From: Thecamonas trahens ATCC 50062
Taxonomy: Eukaryota > Apusozoa > Apusomonadida > Apusomonadidae
Reading direction: 5' to 3'
Assembly (NCBI RefSeq): GCF_000142905.1
Contig: NW_013657627.1
Coordinates: 166,674 to 223,425 of the forward strand
DNA length: 56,752 nucleotides
Within the stretch, counting starts at the first letter, position 1. Every line of letters begins with the position of its first letter. The notes under the pieces were generated by a model. It searched no databases and was not told the origin of the DNA. It was given only the letters and a program-made list of their open reading frames with translations. The translations under genes were made by a program, and so were the position numbers. Of the stretch, positions 44,001-52,700 are shown in pieces.

Positions 44001-44563
44001 CGGCTCGCCGCAATGTCAGCGCCACGGGCGACCAGTAGCTGAATGATGTCCGCGGCCTTGGAGCCAGCGGTGACCGCCAGATGCAGCGGAGTGGTGCCGA
44101 TCTGGAGCATGCCGGCGGCCAGGTCGCAGCCCTCCATGGCGGCCAGCATCTCCTTGACCTTTCCAATCTTCCCCTTCCGCACCACCTCGCCAAACACAGC
44201 CCTCTTCAGCCGTAACGACGGATCTTCGTCTGCGTCCGCCGGCCACGGGTCTCTGTTCTCCTCGCTGTCCTCGGCGCCCTCAGGCTCTGTCGTCCGAACA
44301 CTGTCGGCAGTCTCATCATGACCGGCATGCGGCAGAGGCCGTGTTGATCCGTCCTCGCCACGGACGCTGGCACCAGCACCGGCACCAGTACCGGCCGCGA
44401 CATCGACATCGGCATTGGCATCGGCATCGGCATCGTCTGCTGTGGGCGATGGTGTCGGCTGTGGCGGGCGTGGCTCTCCCGGCGCTGCTGTGGAGGCGGA
44501 TGACTGGGATGCGGGCGGGGCGGGGGCTAGTGACTGCTTCCTGCGGCGGTTGAAGAGGCCCAT
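41087..44563 (-). CDS. Ankyrin-repeat, WW-domain and coiled-coil protein
   Basis: A single exon of 1158 residues from ATG 44563 (MGLFNRRRKQ). Order: low-complexity acidic N-terminus (1-110); about six ankyrin repeats (150-410) with GTTPLHLAV, GATPLHLAA, TLLHLATAQG, TPLHVAVAA and the final RTALDLA; a WW domain (about 439-472) with PLPQHWSRK, then YVDHVAKATTW and Pro; long Ala/Glu/Lys coiled coils (530-800); Ser/Pro-rich linkers; and a C-terminal segment (PRNVGGRWKTPRRTTPG; YELMVELISP) that looks conserved but which I do not recognise. WW domains bind Pro-Pro-x-Tyr or similar peptides and ankyrin repeats bind proteins, so a scaffold is likely. The pairing of WW with a Hippo kinase in the same window is suggestive only; YAP-type WW proteins lack ankyrin repeats. 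Confidence 0.85.
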   Translation of the reverse strand: MGLFNRRRKQSLAPAPPASQSSASTAAPGEPRPPQPTPSPTADDADADANADVDVAAGTGAGAGASVRGEDGSTRPLPHAGHDETADSVRTTEPEGAEDSEENRDPWPADADEDPSLRLKRAVFGEVVRKGKIGKVKEMLAAMEGCDLAAGMLQIGTTPLHLAVTAGSKAADIIQLLVARGADIAASRPSDGATPLHLAATVKDPKPLRTLVRIAVDRGIAEALLGTRDANGAMPLDVAVAAKRKKVVAELKSHLPPPLAIAPLESDDAVRELALAILAGKDMAVVDALAPLSWIAPLAGRELGPSLAAQLANRWKSREPPISDAWTLLHLATAQGNVRTVTLLLARGGAVEQRAGIAADAVTPLHVAVAASQLAVVKALIDAGARLERDAAGRTALDLAHSLRSGRKFVKALSRASQESQCPNPAPVSDPAPPADSHLDVDGRPLPQHWSRKTHDDGRPFYVDHVAKATTWISPLASQSEAEVPPQPVRNDSPEPDPAIDSSSHAPSPARVDVRTISTASSPLAEQESVVRVDEAAKAAVASAKAEQLARSNAELAAAKAELQARVAELEAQVVAASDASAKAAAAAKARDAAERDAADLADQVEVLRAKLSSKTSLLKQRDAVHRKKLAALDSKLAAERKTCADAQAAAAAATARAEMAEDDQAGTADLLAAANARCADLERELATVQDSLAAARVDAENVAEARAAARAEQVAAANDIVAEKLRADLAAATAAAASDAAAAAAAAAAAASREHDLQLELAAAKVARTAVEDRTAELEAQVGELEIALAAVRDKLALADAELKVAASARVAHADHSSSSSSSTHPASPSHAPSPSPSSASASASASESSSALADSEPVAAMPSTRSVSDSDASTAASSVAPAATAPTRSSPSPELASLQAQVTSLTATIAKLEARVGTTATAPEAPVVAVATPRGVAQLQQRIAVLEAEVAAGGPARPVHPPHSPAAAASPRSKSRALRRVVPAAQASAEAPPARRSIAEQRRRGSGTRSMSLASGQMEADIARLAPPLPDWRTPPMAPRNVGGRWKTPRRTTPGTFQARSARRRNLRGDDLVRAHTPLRMEQAYELMVELISPTKVGSALLARSSPSSASPSRRRPSPSVSPTKTTQDLPPPPLNEPAAINMDAIDAAIEKILAS

Positions 44564-44658
44564 ACAGATGAGGTTGGGGGCGGAGGTCGGCGGCGTGGCG
44601 TGAGGTGTGGCTGTGGCTGTGTGGGAGTTCCTGCCAACGGGCGGAGTGCTGACTGGCT

Positions 44659-45093
44659 GTTAATCGTTGGTGGCATGGAGACTAATCGTTGGTGAAGGGG
44701 ATTAATCGTTGGTGAAGGGGATTAATCGTTGGTGAAGGGGATTAATCGTTGGTGAAGGGGATTAATCGTTGGTGAAGGGGATTAATCGTTGGTGAAGGGG
44801 GTTAATCGTTGGTGAAGGGGGCTAATCGTTGGTGAAGGGGATTAATCGTTGGTGAAGGGGGCTAATCGTTGGTGAAGGGGGCTAATCGTTGGTGAAGGGG
44901 GCTAATCGTTGGTGAAGGGGGCTAATCGTTGGTGAAGGGGATTAATCGTTGGTGAAGGGGGTTAATCGTTGGTGAAGGGGGCTAATCGTTGGTGAAGGGG
45001 ATTAATCGTTGGTGAAGGGGGCTAATCGTTGGTGAAGGGGATTAATCGTTGGTGAAGGGGATTAATCGTTGGTGAAGGGGATTAATCGTTGGG
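44659..45093. repeat. 20-bp minisatellite, 20 full units plus edges
   Basis: The unit is ATTAATCGTTGGTGAAGGGG. Twenty units lie in perfect 20-bp register from 44681 to 45080, with a divergent unit before (44659) and a truncated one after (45081-45093). The only variation is in the first two bases: AT, GT, GC, and AC once. The last partial unit runs into GGGATTAACC and a C-run. It lies in the 1162-bp gap between divergent genes. Confidence 0.98.
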
Positions 45094-45145
45094 ATTAACC
45101 CCCCCTCCCCCCCTTCCCCCCACGCCAACTCCCCACACCCATTAA

Positions 45146-45167
45146 CCAATTACCAATGACATTGGTA
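45146..45167. promoter_or_regulatory. Clustered CCAAT boxes with a perfect palindrome
   Basis: CCAAT at 45146-45150 and 45153-45157 and ATTGG at 45161-45165. The last two form the palindrome TACCAATG-A-CATTGGTA (45151-45167, 8-bp arms). Such a cluster is a good candidate NF-Y or other palindrome-binding factor site. It is about 560 bp before the Cys/His-cluster gene. Confidence 0.5.
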
Positions 45168-45408
45168 TGTCCCCCCCTTCCCCCCCACCCCCCCCACCCC
45201 CCACCCCCACACCCACAGACACAGACCACTACCATTCACCCCCATCCCCACACACCACTCTACCCATACCCACCACCACCACCACCACCACCACCACCAC
45301 CTCCACAGCCACCACAGCCACCACTCCCTCCCCACGTACCCCCACCTCCCACCACCACAGACGCTTCATCCCCCACCACCACCACCACCACCACCACCAC
45401 CACCACCC

Positions 45409-45448
<40 letters not shown>

Positions 45449-45510
45449 CACTGAACCCACCACACCCACCACACCCTCCCTATCCCTCCCCATCCTCCTC
45501 ATCTTGCTGC

Positions 45511-45543
<33 letters not shown>

Positions 45544-45725
45544 TTGTTCGCCATCGCCGCCGTCTCTGTCGTCATCCGCTCTTCCTCTTGTTCTCTGCTC
45601 ACTGCTCACTGCTCACTGCTTGCTGACGTCAACAAGTCTGACAACTCGCACCTGTTCTCTCTCTCTCTCTTCCGCTCTCCCGCTCTCCCGCTCTCCCGCT
45701 TTCTCGCTCCGTCATTGACAACTCG
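45168..45725. repeat. Pyrimidine-rich low-complexity leader (CAC, CCCATA, CTGT repeats)
   Basis: A strand-asymmetric C/T-rich stretch: poly-C and CCACC (45170-45215), (CAC)n at 45270-45300 and 45375-45410, (CCCATA)n at 45410-45448, (CTGT)n at 45508-45543, (CTCACTG)n at 45596-45618 and CTCTCCCG repeats at 45668-45702. It lies upstream of the gene at 45726 and may be its 5' UTR. No gene is supported. Confidence 0.85.
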
Positions 45726-47618
45726 ATGGAGTCGACATCGTCATCGTCATCATCATCATCATCATCATCAGCGTCGTCATCTTCATCGGCAACTTCAACA
45801 CCTTCGATGTCTCGACCATCTGTTGTTGTTCCTGATCGTAGGTCAACAACCGGCTCGCCATTGGTTGGTCAGGGCTCCGGTCTCGGTCTTGCTTCGGGTT
45901 CAGCGCTAGGTCTTGGCCCCGGGGCGGCTGGCGCTGGATCGGCGGCTGGCATGGGCACGGCTGCTGGGGGCAGTGCAGGGCACTTCTCGACTGCAGGGAA
46001 CATGTACGGCTCAGAGATCCAGACACCGAGGATAGGCGAGCGCCTGCCTAGGCACACACCAGTCTCGGTCGATCCGCTCGGCGAGCCCATCGACATGATC
46101 ACAGAGCCCGGCGCGGCGGCGGCGTCGACCGCGTTCACCTTTGTCCAGTCGGACGATGGCCCGCTGCTGGCATCGTCGCTCTCGTTGGCCGACATGCTCT
46201 CCGAGGACTACGGCGTGAGCGGGTGGCCCAAGCCTGATCCGGCCATGGACGTGTCCGACAACCTCGACCTCGGCATGGTCCTCCCCTCCTCCCCTGCAGG
46301 CTCGTTCCTGGGCATCGACTACTCGCCGAGCCGCCTTGCGCGGACAACTGCCACGTCGCACCTCGACCTGCAGCTGGCGGACATTTTGCCGCCGCTGGAC
46401 TTTTCCGGCGCCCTCGCCCCTCAGGCCCACCACGACTCGACTCTCTACTCGCGGGCACAGTACAACGACGACGTGTTTGCCGCCCGTGCGCCGTTCCCGG
46501 CCTCGCTCGCCCGCTCGGCACAACCGGCTTTTGCGCGCGCAATCGACGCAGACACCCCCGGCTTCGGCGCCGCCGCTCCGGGTACCACCGGCCAGCCCTA
46601 CCCCGAGGCCAAGGACACCATCTCACCCGCCCGCCTCGCCGCCGAGCTCGGCGCCATGGACATCTCCACCGAGACGCCCTCCAACGCCGGATGGACCATC
46701 CCACTCTTCCTCCCGCTCGGTAACGACCCGGCGAGCGGACCGCTCGACGGCGGACCGCTCTCGCTCCCGCCGCGTGTCGCCTCGCCGCTCTCCTCGCTCG
46801 CCACAGCCGCCACCCTCTCGCCTCGACCGCCGTCATCGGCCGCGCCGCACGAGCACGTCGCGGACTCCCCGCTCCCGCCTCTCGGCCCGCCGTCGGGCGG
46901 AAGCTCCGGCTCGCGGCCGCTCCCGCGTGAGACCCGCCGCGGCAACCAGTCGTACCTTGTCACCCAGTACGGCGAGTTCCCCATCGACGACGACATCCTC
47001 ATCTGGGAGCGCGAGATCGGCCTCATCTCTGTCTACGCCAACGGCACTGTCCGCCACATCTCTGACGAGGAGCGCGCAAGCAGGCCCGAGCTCAAGTACG
47101 TCCGCTGCCACTACTGCGTCAACGGGTCGAACCCCAAGCAGAAGCGCTCCAAGTGGATCACCAAGTGCCGCCACGTCGGCTGCCGCGTCTTCTACTGCCA
47201 GACCCACTACCCCATGTTCTCGCGCGTCCGTGTCGTCAAGCCCGCAGGCCGCAAGCCGACCTCGGCTTACGAGGGCTTCCTCGCCCTCAAGAACTTTGAG
47301 CACACCCCCTTTGTTTGCCTCTACGACTTTGGCGAGTGCTGCTGCTCAGAGTCCAACTCAAAGTGCTCAGACGTCACATCCAAGCAGTGCAAGACCTTTG
47401 GCCAGGCCTCGCACCGCTGCGAGAAGCAGCGCAACCTTGTATGGAACATGACCGTCCGCAAGCGGAACAAGTCCAAGAAGGCTACGTCCAAGGCCGCAAA
47501 GTCTGGCGGCAGCAGTGCCGCCGCATCGGCCTCCTCCTCCTCGGCCTCGTACCGCAAGCGCGGCACTGAGCCGCCGTCCGAGGACGGCCGTAAGGCCAAG
47601 AAGCAGCGCAACCTGTGA
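45726..47618 (+). CDS. Nuclear-type protein with two Cys/His clusters, family unknown
   Basis: A single exon of 630 residues. It opens with MESTSS and a long Ser run from TCATCA/TCG repeats; then a disordered Ser/Pro/Gly region (to about 400). The folded part is C-terminal: a conserved-looking start (NQSYLVTQYGEFPIDDDIL), a putative zinc cluster C-x2-C-x16-C-x4-C-x4-C-x2-H (RCHYC to YCQTH), a hydrophobic stretch (YEGFLALKNFEHTPFVCLYD), a second Cys-rich patch (GECCCSESNSKC, then C, then C) and a Lys/Arg-rich tail (VRKRNKSKK, KAKKQRNL) that is a good nuclear signal. The first cluster's spacing recalls the C-terminal zinc module of piggyBac-type proteins, but I see no transposase domain. A DNA-binding or chromatin role is inference. 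Its last 137 bp overlap the next gene on the other strand. Confidence 0.75.
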   Translation: MESTSSSSSSSSSSSASSSSSATSTPSMSRPSVVVPDRRSTTGSPLVGQGSGLGLASGSALGLGPGAAGAGSAAGMGTAAGGSAGHFSTAGNMYGSEIQTPRIGERLPRHTPVSVDPLGEPIDMITEPGAAAASTAFTFVQSDDGPLLASSLSLADMLSEDYGVSGWPKPDPAMDVSDNLDLGMVLPSSPAGSFLGIDYSPSRLARTTATSHLDLQLADILPPLDFSGALAPQAHHDSTLYSRAQYNDDVFAARAPFPASLARSAQPAFARAIDADTPGFGAAAPGTTGQPYPEAKDTISPARLAAELGAMDISTETPSNAGWTIPLFLPLGNDPASGPLDGGPLSLPPRVASPLSSLATAATLSPRPPSSAAPHEHVADSPLPPLGPPSGGSSGSRPLPRETRRGNQSYLVTQYGEFPIDDDILIWEREIGLISVYANGTVRHISDEERASRPELKYVRCHYCVNGSNPKQKRSKWITKCRHVGCRVFYCQTHYPMFSRVRVVKPAGRKPTSAYEGFLALKNFEHTPFVCLYDFGECCCSESNSKCSDVTSKQCKTFGQASHRCEKQRNLVWNMTVRKRNKSKKATSKAAKSGGSSAAASASSSSASYRKRGTEPPSEDGRKAKKQRNL

Positions 47619-49626
47619 TAACCGAACCTAGTCCTAAACGTGTCTGCACCCCCCCATCGCTGCCGTCGCCATCGTCGAGCGCATGCACCTGTTCGCCGCG
47701 TCCGACAATCCGCTCGCCGAGCACGTCCTTCAGCTCGGGCAGGATCCGCGTCGGCTCGTACGGCACCGGCGCTGGCGTCGGCACCGGCGCTGGCGTCGGC
47801 ACTGGCGCTGCCTTGATCGCCTTCGCCTGGCTGCTAGAAGCGTCACCCTTCCGCCGCCGCGCAAACGCCACAGGCAGCGGGCCGTCCGATAGCGCGTCAA
47901 GGAGAGAGAGCCCACGACTCATCCGCGGCAACGAGACCGGCGCGAGCGGAGGCTCCGGCCCGGTGTACGCTTCGAGCGTTGGAATCGGCTCGGTCTTGAC
48001 CCGATGCTGCATCGAGAGGAGATCAGCCGCCAGCGACGTCGCCTTCCCCGCCAGCCCCTCGCCGTCGATTTCGCCGTACGTTTCGGCATCGCCTTGCTCG
48101 CCGCTCCCCTCGCTCGCATCGTGGACGGTGCCCGTCTCGGGCGCGTGGACGCCCAGCGCCCGCGCGAGCTCGATCCGGGCGCTCGCCAACTCTACCGCCT
48201 GCATCGCCGCGACTCCGGACTCCACCGCCGCAAACTGGGCCTCACACTCGGCAAGCGTGCTCGGCGTCACTGTGCCGACGTCACCACCCAGCGCCTCACC
48301 GTGGCTCGCCGCGTCACCTGCAGCCCGCGCCACGTGCTCCAGCGTCGCCCGCAGCGTCGCCATCGCGCGCACATACCGCTCCGCCGGCGAGCGATGAACA
48401 ATCTGCGGCGGACGGAGGGCATTTGCCGCCGCTGATGCCGCTGCTGCAGCCGCCGCCTCAGACTCACGCTCTACCGCCAGCTCGAGCTCCAGCCGGGCGG
48501 CGGCCATGGCCTTTGCGGCGGCAGTTGCTCGCACCGCCTCCTCGGCCACACCGGCAACAACCACGGCCTTTGCGGCAGCACTACTCCGCCGCTGGAGGAG
48601 CTCAGCAGCAGCAACAAGGCGAGCGAGCTTGAACTTGAGCGCCAGCAAGCTCGTCGGTTCGGCCAGCTCGACCGGCGGCGGTGGGATGACCAGCTTTGCA
48701 TGGGTGGCGAGCCAGGGCGCGAGGAGAGCGTCCCAGGCGGCGGCGGCAGCGGTTAGACCGGTAGCCAGAGCGGCACGGAGCGGAACAAGCGCTCGCCGTC
48801 GTCGCTTACCGTCCTGTGCTTCCATTCGGGAGACCGGCGGCATGCCTTCCGACGGCAGTCGGTAGCCGCGGGCAAGTAGCTCGCGCTCCTTGATGGCTCG
48901 CAAGCCTCTCCTCGCCGCCGCCACTATCCGCCCATGCTCACCCAGCAGCACTCTCAGTGAGCACCCGAGCATTGTATGCGCACACATGCTGCTCTGCCTC
49001 GAGAGCGCATCCACCAGCATCCGTCCAAATACCATTGTCACGACGGCGATCGTCGTCGCCACCGTCGCCGAGAGCGAGAGTCCACACCCACGGAGTCCGG
49101 CTGCCAAAGCCACACCAACCGCTACCATCAATGTGGCCACAGCTTGAGGAGTGGCGGACGGTTCCGATGGAATCTGCCTCGGCGTGGGCAGCACTTTGTC
49201 CGATCTGCTGCCGAAAGTCTCGTCAATGACAGCTCGGACACCTTGGACAGCACCATCGAGGACGTTGTCTGAGGGCGGACCAGCGACATCGAGCTCCACG
49301 CAGCTCTCGCCAGCAGCATCGCCGACGAGTGCATGAAGAAGGATCCGTTCGCGACTCGGTGCACGATGCTGGCCATCATCGATGCCGAGCGAAGCCAGGT
49401 ACGCGCCTAGCGGAGTTGCAGGCTGATCGGCACGGGCCGTGGATCTGCCCAAACCACCATCGTTGTCCTCTCCGTCGGCCTCGTTGCTGATCGTTTGACT
49501 GCTCGACTCCTTGGCATTGTTCTTGCCACGACACGCGACTGCATCGGCGCGCGCAACGTGTGCAACCGGATCGATACGCGCCAGGCCGCCCGGATCGACA
49601 GCGAGGATCTCGTCGGCAAGCGACAT
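47482..49626 (-). CDS. Vezatin/INP2-like myosin-receptor family protein
   Basis: A single exon of 714 residues from ATG 49626 (MSLADEIL). Two adjacent hydrophobic stretches (about 160-200, AVATLMVAVGVALAAGL and VATTIAVVTMVFGRMLV) form a membrane hairpin, followed by the segment LRAIKERELLARGYRLP and PPVSRMEAQ, which matches the vezatin/INP2 signature (LRLIQExELxSRGFxL, PPISRLE). The rest is Ala/Glu-rich helices and a Pro/Thr-rich tail with PAPVPT repeats. Vezatin links myosin VIIa to adhesion sites in animals and fungal INP2 ties myosin V to peroxisomes. Here the function is inferred at family level. The last 45 or so residues overlap the antisense of the neighbouring gene and are of low quality; a missed 3' intron is possible. 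Confidence 0.65.
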   Translation of the reverse strand: MSLADEILAVDPGGLARIDPVAHVARADAVACRGKNNAKESSSQTISNEADGEDNDGGLGRSTARADQPATPLGAYLASLGIDDGQHRAPSRERILLHALVGDAAGESCVELDVAGPPSDNVLDGAVQGVRAVIDETFGSRSDKVLPTPRQIPSEPSATPQAVATLMVAVGVALAAGLRGCGLSLSATVATTIAVVTMVFGRMLVDALSRQSSMCAHTMLGCSLRVLLGEHGRIVAAARRGLRAIKERELLARGYRLPSEGMPPVSRMEAQDGKRRRRALVPLRAALATGLTAAAAAWDALLAPWLATHAKLVIPPPPVELAEPTSLLALKFKLARLVAAAELLQRRSSAAAKAVVVAGVAEEAVRATAAAKAMAAARLELELAVERESEAAAAAAASAAANALRPPQIVHRSPAERYVRAMATLRATLEHVARAAGDAASHGEALGGDVGTVTPSTLAECEAQFAAVESGVAAMQAVELASARIELARALGVHAPETGTVHDASEGSGEQGDAETYGEIDGEGLAGKATSLAADLLSMQHRVKTEPIPTLEAYTGPEPPLAPVSLPRMSRGLSLLDALSDGPLPVAFARRRKGDASSSQAKAIKAAPVPTPAPVPTPAPVPYEPTRILPELKDVLGERIVGRGEQVHALDDGDGSDGGVQTRLGLGSVITGCAASWPYGRPRTAAQCRACGTRPRRRRPMRRHCCRQTLRPWT

Positions 49627-49758
49627 GTGGACAAGTGGAGAGGAGTGTGTGATGTGGTGTGGTGAAGCGCAGTGCGGTGGAGCGAGCAAGAGCTACACAG
49701 GAGCACCAAGCCGGGCACAATACGTGGTTTGTGTATGAGGTGAGAGCGGAGGCTACGG

Positions 49759-52700
49759 CTACAGATGCTGCGCAAGGTACTTGTCGCAGAGGTTGGCGAT
49801 CTTGGGCTCAGCGGCGACGGCGTACTGGCGGAGGCGGCGGACCTCGTCGACGTCGTGGTGCTTGACGGCGAGGAGGTAGGCGGCCTTGTACTTGCCACAC
49901 TCGATGTAGCCCGAGACAGCGGTGGCAACACCGATGGCCTGTTTGACGTACTTTTCGGCGACCTTGACCTTGCCCTGGCTTGCAAAGGTCTGAATGACGG
50001 CGAGAAGGACGGCGTTCCACTCGGCGTCAGGCACAGTGCCCTTGATATTGCGGAGGAGCTTGTCGACCGACTTGACTGCGTTACCTGAGCCCGAGGCGGC
50101 CATCCGGGCTGCCGAGTACGAGAGGATGCGGACGGAGGGGAGGGAGAACTCGGCCATGATGCGCGAGGCAAGCGAGAAGGCGTCGCGAACGAGGAGCTCT
50201 TCCGCAAGCTGGCACCGCTCCTTGGTCCGCCCGAACAGGTTGTACGGCGCGGCCTCATTGGTCTCGGCGTAGTGGGCAAGGATCTCGAGCTGCAGCCGAC
50301 CGCGGCGGACGTTCTGGGTCATGGTTGCCTTGTCCATGATCTGGTCGGTCGGATCGTGCGTGTCGACTGGCCGGGAAATGCTGAAGCCAAGCTCGCCACC
50401 AGCGGCGACAGCAGAGGCCATCTTGGCCTGGCGCTGGGCTGCACGGAGCGCGTCGCGCTGGGCGAGTGCGGCCTCAAAGTGACCGACAGCTCGCTCCATG
50501 TGGCCGTACTGTGCGCGGGCCGACGGGGCGTGGAGAAATAGATGAATGCATGAGAGCGCGGCGCGAACGTGGTCGCCCATAAAGACCTGCAGCTCGTAGA
50601 GCGCAACGGGCTTGGCGTGCTTGGAGAGGTACGCGCAAGACGCGACAAGGAGCTCGGTGAACTCGTTGAGCGACGGGTCGATGTCGCGCATGATGGTCTG
50701 CATCTCGTCGAGCCGGCCAAACTCGACAACGTGTTCGACGACGTGCTTGACAAAGGCAAGCGGCGGGACGTCGGCTGAGGCGACAACAACGTTGAGCGCG
50801 TCGCGAAGAAGACCGTGCCGCATAAGAAACTCGATTTCCGCCACCGGCGTCCCATACTTGCCGAGGTAGAAGCGAGCCTCTGCGAGGCGGACGCTGTTGA
50901 GGTTCGAGTAGGCCGAGACCGGCGCGTTGAGCTCTGCCGACTGGGCAAAGAACTGCCCCATGGCGCCCGGGCGCGGCTCGCCGACAAATGTGTACATGGC
51001 GACTTCGAGGAACTCGAGCGAGAGCGGGGCCGGCCGCTCGAGCGTCGCCAGCACCTCGGTCAGGGTCCGTGACGCCTCGCCTGCACCAGAGGCCTGTCGC
51101 TTTGATGGCGACGTGCCACCCGGCCTCGCCAAGCAGAATCGCAGCTTGCGCCGGGCCTCTTCGTAGTTGCCGAGCCGGATGAGGTTGAGGCCCCATCTCG
51201 CCCAGGTGGTCGACGGGTCGAGCCCGGTCTTGGTTGCCACATCGATGGCAAGCTGCATGCGGTCCTCGCGGACGAGCGCGTCGACGACAAGCCGGACCGA
51301 GGTCGGATTGCCAAAATCGCGAAGCGAAGCCCGCGTGGTGCATCCGGCGGCGAACATCTGCTTCATCAGCTCGACGTACGAGAGATACGAGTCGCACATC
51401 GAGACACCCTCGGGGTCAAAGGCGGTGCTGCCGGCTTCGAGCGCGTCAGCGTAGAGGCGGGTGAAGAGCGACTTGGCAAACATGAGTAGCCGTTGGACGA
51501 GGTCGATAACGTTTGCAGGCATCGACGCGGCCTGGACCCTAGTGAGGACAGCCGGGCCGCCGTCGGCGTCGGCATCGGGGGTAGCGATGGGCACAGCCTC
51601 GACCCGTCTGAGCTGCTCTGAGAGGCCCTCGCAGACACCGACCACTGCGTGGGCAGCGTCGGCGACGTCTGGACAGAGCGAGAACAGCGCTTTGCCAAGC
51701 TGCAGGTTCGGCGCCGACGCGTAGTAGTGGCCGCCGCGGACCTCGTCGTCGGCCGCTGGGTTGCCGCGGAGCGCCCAGCGCTTGCGGACGCGCGCGGCGG
51801 CGGCGGCATCATCGGTTGGCAGCGCAAGCGCCTTGAGCGCGTACGTCATGATGAGGCCCTGCTGAGAGCCGAGTTCGGCACCAAGGGCGGAGAAGACAGC
51901 TGAGAGAGAGGCAACTTCCTCGTTCATCAACAGCGTCTCGACGATGAGCGCCGGGGAGTCCTCAAGCGATGCAAACCGGCGCTGCTGGGTCTCCGACATG
52001 AGCGAGAGGACGCGGATGCCGAGCTTGCGCTGCTCGAGCCTTGCACGCTCCTTGGGCGTAACACCAAGCTCTGGAGGAGTCTGAAGCAGAAAGTCAACTA
52101 GATACAGCCGATGCTTGGCGAGGAGGCCTGCGACCGAGTCGATGAGGAAGCGGGCAGCTGAGACGCCCGAGTCGTGCATGGCGTTGAGCTGGTGCATGGC
52201 GGCGGAGAACTTGCCTTCACCAAGAAGGGCGGCGATGGAGTCGCGCTCGATCGACGCCATCATGTTGAGGGCGCCGTAGCGGGAAGCGACTTGACGGGCA
52301 AGCTCAAACTCACCCGACTCGAGACTGACGAGCTCCTCGACCACCGCCTGTGGTGACGACTCCATGCGCGAGGCGAGGGCAAGCCACTTGACACGGAGAG
52401 AGTTTCGCGGGAGCGCGACGCCTGCACGCATGACGGCCTGCACCAGCTTGAGCTCGTCGTACTTGGACTGGAGCGCGGCGGCCGCGTCAGCCGCCATGCA
52501 CTCGGGCGCACTCTGACCCCAGGCCACGAGCTTGCGGAGGAGGTCGACGCCCGTGTCGATGTCCCACTGCTTGATGTGCTCGAGGACCACCACCGCGGCG
52601 GCGGCCTTGTCGCGGAGCTGCAGGACGGCGGCGGCGACAGCGGGCATGTCAGCCGAGTACTTGATAAAGGCGCGGAGAACGGTGTCGGGCGCACCGCCCG

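Noticed and set aside
44659-45093. CRISPR-like array
   Set aside because: Units are directly adjacent with no spacers; eukaryotic context; it is a minisatellite.
45156-45626. Pro/His/Thr-run frame upstream of the Cys/His-cluster gene
   Set aside because: Translation of CAC and CCCATA repeats; not a protein.
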